Shown here piece after piece: positions 59,481 through 64,000 of a DNA stretch of 64,000 nt. How positions within the stretch are numbered: the first letter of the stretch is position 1; every line of letters starts with the position of its first letter. This DNA comes from Sapria himalayana (lineage: Eukaryota > Streptophyta > Magnoliopsida > Malpighiales > Rafflesiaceae). Location of the stretch: NCBI GenBank assembly GCA_029783825.1, contig JAREIK010002254.1, positions 1,333,169-1,397,168 of the forward strand, given 5' to 3'. Under the pieces are notes generated by a model that searched no databases, was not told the origin of the DNA, and saw only the letters and a program-made list of their open reading frames with translations. A program made the position numbers and the translations under genes.

Positions 59481-60790
59481 TAAGTTTTTGGTACCAGTAT
59501 CTTGGGTTTTTTAGTTTGATTAGTCAATGTGAGTTGTTGTCATTATCATTCAGAAAATACAATTCTTTATTTAAATATTCTAGATAGTATTATTTTGATT
59601 AAATTTCTTGAATCCAATAACTATTTGTTTTCTTATTTATAAAGTAGATAGTTGTATTTTATATTTTGCTCGTATCTTTTTTTTATCCCAAACAATCTAC
59701 AGAGCAAAATTTTGGGACTGAGCTAAAATGTTGATACTCAAAAAATAATAAATCAAAAGATAATTTATAATCAATCATTTGAGGAAAAACTTAAAATCCT
59801 TCTTTTTTCTATTAATGATGATATCATTTAAAATAATTTTCCTAATATCAATTTGAGAGAACATGTATCTTGAGAAAATACAAAACGTAGATAATAATAC
59901 TTGGATACATACCCTCCATTAGGAGTTCCAACATGTTTGATCTTGACTTAAATATGATTTAGCTTTCCCATACGACTAGTCTCTAGTTGTTTTCATTTGA
60001 TATGCATGAGTGGCATGCCATAATAATTGGTAATAGAATAGTATGTGGCTATGAATGACTCTTAGTGGGTATTCATCTGATAGATCTAATGTTTCTTAAT
60101 TATATTATTTCTTTTCTTTATGTGATATTAATGCTCCTATTAATGGGTTAATCTAAATTATTAAACCATTCAAGTTATCATGATGACTCATCTTGCTTTT
60201 GATAGGTTTTCTTGTTCTCAATCCCTCATTATACCTACTACTTTATTTGTCATGCTCATCATATCCTTTGGCTTGATGGTCTGGCCGCAATAGTTTGAGC
60301 CATATCTCCTAATTTCTTATCACATGATTCTCATTAAGTCTATCATAGTAGACATTTTAATGTAACTTTTTTTAAGTGTTGTCAGGCAATTTACAATGCC
60401 ATATCTATAATTATACATTAGGCATCACCAATTCATTGGATTGGTATGCTTGGTCATGACTATGCATGGTTTAGTTTGCCATTTTAGTATGAAACACCAT
60501 TCATCCTTCTAATGGTTATTCCAATGAATATGTAATTATCGATATGAATCAAAGAACTTTCCATTCGAATTTTAGAGAATTTGAATCTCTTTAAGCATAG
60601 AAATATCATGAGATATATTAAGAGTTAGAATTGATACTTTTTGACAATATGAAGATAATTCAAATTCTCCAAGCTAAATGGTCTCACTTCATTTGTGTTC
60701 CATGATCTTGAAGTATATCAAAAATGTGTGAGTGAAAGAATAACATAATTTACATTAAGAATATATTGATGTAAGCTACAACAAAAAAAT
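59481..60790. other. AT-rich stretch, possibly decayed copia sequence
   Basis: It lies upstream of a copia integrase relic in the same orientation and may be part of that element, but I could not read a domain. Confidence 0.35.
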
Positions 60791-60797
60791 TCCACAA

Positions 60798-60985
60798 GTC
60801 ATTCATATCCCATGATATGAGAGATCAAAGTTAGTTGATACTAAGATACAACATCTTTCTTGGTTATGATCATAAGAACTCTAGGGATAGGTCATGCCGT
60901 CATGGGAACGAATCACATAGAAGATTGTGTTGATCAAAAATGTCATATTTCAGGGGAAACACATGAATGTTTGAGAACAAAGACA
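60798..60985 (+). pseudogene. Copia integrase C-terminal relic
   Basis: The frame from 60798 reads VIHIP, a stop, then YERSKLVDTKIQ, matching the copia segment FVHIPKDERSKLDxKxxxC. A shift then gives IFLGYDHKNSRDR, where IFLGYGxxxxGYR is usual. Only this short, broken stretch is recognisable. It is the same domain as at 40980-41120. Confidence 0.5.
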
Positions 60986-61010
60986 AGATCCTAGTATTCT
61001 CGAATAAATT

Positions 61011-61390
61011 TAGGGGTGTCAAACGGGCCGGCACGACACGTTATTTTAAGGCACGTTCGTGCTTCCGTGCCGGGCCCGGCACGGTTTAAAAAAACCGGGC
61101 CCGGCACGGTCCACTGGCATGGCGGGCCGTGCCGTGCCTGGCCTGGCCCGCTCGGGCATTCCTGTCCGAGCGGTTCGGGATACGGGGGACCGCGGGTCGG
61201 GTCGAATCAGACCCGACCCACGGTCTTTTTATGTGGGAGGGGCATCATGGGGTCGGGCTCATGGGACACCCGGCACGGGATAAACCCATGCCGGTTTGCC
61301 GTGCCGCGGGCCGAACCGTGCCGGGCCAGGCACGGCACGGGCCCGGGCACGGAATTTTTCTATGCCGGCCCGACCCGGTTGACACCTCTA
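61011..61390. mobile_element. hAT-type MITE with GC-rich body
   Basis: Termini TAGGGGTGTCAAACGGG and CCCGGTTGACACCTCTA are inverted repeats, and perfect 8-bp duplications, AATAAATT, flank them (61003-61010 and 61391-61398). The 380-bp body is very GC-rich, made of GCACGG, GGGCCGG and CGGGCC words. An 8-base duplication and these ends mark the hAT superfamily. Open frames across it (for example 61016-61402) are composition artefacts. It is the best-kept member of a family with older copies at 36971 and 39413. Confidence 0.93.
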
Positions 61391-61460
61391 AATAAATTTT
61401 AGTTCCTATTGACATAACTATTATTTTTTTCAAAAAGATTAGTCACATCAAGGGGGAGGT

Positions 61461-62230
61461 TGTGACACCTCATCCCCCAGGGGTCCCATTCATTCCATCA
61501 CACAACAAAATATGTAATAAAATAAAATTTTCTCAAATATAACATATATATTTTTTCCATTTTATTTGCTCAGCAGAATAAAAACACATAATCTATCATT
61601 CAAGTCACAATTAGCTTCCCTTCACACGTGCGATCCCACATGTGGGTCTGTTATCTATCTTGGACCTATAACTGAAAGGAGTTTCGAAATGGAGTGAGCA
61701 AAGCTCAGTAAAAGTAAATTCTTACATGACTACTCCCTATCTAAGTGCATATAAAATATCATACATATATATCTACACCCATTCTAGTACAATGTTAAGA
61801 TAAATTTAATTATGAATGAAATGTTTATATGTCCATATTCGTGAGTCTCATCGATTCTCTTACACATGCCAAAGCCAAGTGTGATAAATATATATAGGTA
61901 AATATATCTATAGAAATTTTTATTTTTTGGAATTATTCAAAAAAATTTCGACCTCCTCCAAAAAATAATATTGGACATTCTCCGAACAAAATATACTTTC
62001 TTGGACATACTCTGTGAAATAAGAATCTCCAAAAAATTATATTGGATATTTTCCGATAAAATAATTTTTTTTCATTGGATTCTTTCTAAAAATCACCACG
62101 TAACTGAGCTTGGAAGTTGTCCTAATTCGTGTTCCCATATTTATATTAGCCATGCTCTTTTAAAAATTACAACACAACTCAATCTGGACGTTGTCCCAAT
62201 CCGAGTTCACAAAATACAATCTATTCTACC

Positions 62231-62269
<39 letters not shown>

Positions 62270-63116
62270 TGCACCCACCCATTTATATGGAATGTTCTCG
62301 TATACCTAAAATGCAAATATGCAATTAACGATTAAAAAACCACGTTCCAGACATAGTTATAACTATCCAAACCAAATTCACATTGTAACATATTTTACTA
62401 ACTGAAACATAGAAAATTTTCACCAAATAACTATTCCCAATGAAATTTCTAATAGTTCGAATTGAAATATAAAACATGATCTCTTAGGCCTTTAAATAGA
62501 AAAAAAATCCGATAGGTGAAAATCACTACTACTCAGAATAATTCATATAAACTTTATAAATTTGATATCAAACTAAAGATCTCGTCGCGTAGAGCAACTT
62601 TAGTTCTTAGACTATTTTATTCTTACTCCATAATAATTTATTATGATCAATAGAAAATCAACGAAACTTTTATCTTTTTTTTTTCTCTGCACTGTGTCTC
62701 TCTCTTCGTGAAGTCTATTTTTATTTTTTTCCACATCATCCCTTTTACCTGATTCCTGTCATTTTTTAATTATTATTTTATTAAAATAATATATTAAAAA
62801 AACTTATAATTATTATTTTTGTATTTTTGACGCTTGGACCGCGCATGTGAAGCCATGTGCTGACGTCATGGCGCAAACTTTTTTTTTTCATTTTTTAATT
62901 TCCTAATTATTTTAATAATTATTTAAATAATTAAAAAAATAACTAAATTCTGACTTACTTCAAATTTAACAAAATTTGTTACCGAAGCTATATTTTTTAA
63001 GACAAATTCAATAACAGAAAGGGTTCTAAAATTTTTAGCTTATTTTCTTATGCCTATTTTTTCTAGAAAAAAAATTATATTATTTATTTATTCATTTTTT
63101 TTTCCAGGATTTCACA
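61461..63116 (-). repeat. 3' LTR of a chromovirus-type gypsy element
   Basis: It starts TGTGACACC and ends TTTCACA on the plus strand and lies downstream of the minus-strand pol at 63230-64000. It aligns with the solo LTR at 43742-45360. It is 1656 bp long and includes (TG)n at 62232-62267. The first 5 flanking bases are GAGGT; the other end of the element is outside the window. Confidence 0.9.
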
Positions 63117-63134
63117 TTCTTCTCTCCTTAAAGA
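63117..63134 (-). other. Polypurine tract of the chromovirus-type element
   Basis: The minus strand reads TCTTTAAGGAGAGAAGAA directly before TGTGAAATCC. This matches the usual AAGGAGGGGAGAATGT junction of plant chromoviruses. Confidence 0.85.
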
Positions 63135-63229
63135 TTTTCATCCAAAAATTCTCACATATACCTATATAATTATAAACATACATTGAAGTTAAATAATTAT
63201 TAAATTACTAAAACACATACCTTCAATTT

Positions 63230-64000
63230 CAAATAAAAAAAGATAAGTAACACACATCGTGTCTTCACATTCCCATATTACTTTTTCTATTCCTTGATGC
63301 TGCTATATCACTTTTACTAGCTTCATAATTTTGCATCACAAAACTTGGTCTTGACTATCAATGATATGCATTTCCATTTCTTTAAATGTTCCATATTCAT
63401 CAATAATGAGTTTGCTCTAATCTATTACATGAGTTGGATCAAAAATATATTTCCTAAGCATAGAGACATGAAATATCTTGTGGACACTAGATAAATGTGG
63501 TGGTAATGCCAATCGATAAGTAACCAAATCTACCTTCTCAAGTATTTCGAAAGGCCTAATATATTTTGGCAATAGCGTTCCATGCTTGCCAAATCTGATT
63601 ACTCCCCCTTTTGGCATTACTTTCAAGAAAACATGATCTCCCACCTTAAATTCTAGAGGTCACCATTGTTTATCAGCATTTTTTTGTCAACTTTGAGCTG
63701 TAAGAAGATGTTTTCGTATCAAATCTACTTTTTCTGAGGTATCTCTAATCTCACTTGGACCTGTGATAGATCTATCTTCCACTCTAGCCCAACAAACAGA
63801 AGATCGACATGGCCTTCCATATAATACTTCATATGGCATCATTTTGATACTTGCCTGATAACTATTGGTATAGGCAAACTCAACCAAATGCAGATTTTCT
63901 TTCCATTTACCCTTGAAATCTAGAAAACATGCTCACAACATATCTTCCAAAACTTGTATCATCCTATTTGACTGACCATCTGTTTGTAGATGAAATGTAG
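63230..64000 (-). pseudogene. Chromovirus (Tekay-like) integrase end and chromodomain-like tail, runs off window
   Basis: From the window edge, the minus strand gives the integrase core end (FHLQTDGQSNRMIQVLEDML, then a stop near 63935), VEFAYTNSYQASIKMMPYEVLYGRPCRSS and LIRKHLLTAQS (63887-63687). After a frame break come GDHVFLKVMPKGGVIRFGKHG and RLALPPHLSSVHKIFHVSMLRKY (63644-63417). Past a stop near 63417 a weak VKVI..HQG.EKVIWECED segment suggests the chromodomain. This matches the Tekay lineage of plant chromoviruses, whose chromodomain directs insertion to silent chromatin. At least three breaks are visible. Confidence 0.85.

Noticed and set aside
61016..61402. Three overlapping frames over the GC-rich block
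   Set aside because: They follow the GC-rich body of a hAT MITE, whose ends and 8-bp duplication are exact.
61440..61461. AAGGGGGAGG before TGTGACACC read as a plus-strand polypurine tract
   Set aside because: The LTR's true PPT is on the other side (63117-63134, minus strand) next to pol, so this purine run is target sequence by position.

Overview
This is a gene-poor, strongly AT-rich piece of plant nuclear DNA, built almost entirely from transposable elements of several ages, the relics they left, and simple-sequence repeats. The plant origin rests on the element types: Ty1/copia and Ty3/gypsy elements (Athila-type protease and RT, and a Tekay-like chromovirus) primed by initiator tRNA-Met, Mutator-like and PIF/Harbinger-like MITEs, and hAT elements with TAGGGGTGTCAA ends. 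I see no host protein-coding gene, rRNA gene or functional tRNA gene. I cannot name the species.

Layout. 1-942: AT-rich repeat with a tRNA-like promoter relic. 943-6760: minus-strand Athila-type gypsy element with a 3' LTR and decayed gag-pol. 7368-8869: Mutator-like non-autonomous element with 9-bp TSDs and an interior packed with GAGCTC palindromes. 8906-9402: PIF/Harbinger-type MITE with TAA TSDs. 10464-11055: GC-rich island of unknown origin, possibly organellar. 11238-15512: two inverted copies of an unclassified repeat. 16076-21966: a 17-bp minisatellite split by a young copia element (16758-21765) whose LTRs differ at 2 of 311 positions and whose polyprotein has one in-frame stop. 22656-24885: short, coding-dead copia element. 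25186-30662: older copia element with 5-bp TSDs and 160-bp LTRs ending TA...TA. 30668-33884: very decayed minus-strand copia. 36219-36558: second member of the Mutator-like family. 36971-39761: two old hAT copies with internal tandem repeats. 40780-41750: copia relics, then an unclassified repeat (about 41748-45902) split by a solo LTR (43742-45360, 5-bp TSD). An inverted, unsplit copy of that repeat lies at 56870-59480. 47560-53460: microsatellite zone. 61011-61390: GC-rich hAT element with a perfect 8-bp TSD. 61461-64000: 3' LTR and pol end of a minus-strand chromovirus that runs off the window.

The only near-intact coding unit is the polyprotein of the young copia element (gag, protease, integrase, RT, RNase H). 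All other coding traces are broken. The most unusual items are the GAGCTC-rich Mutator-like element, the inverted repeat pair with an empty-site counterpart, the inverted 1.2-kb pair at 11-15 kb, the GC-rich island, and the minisatellite that is open in all three forward frames.
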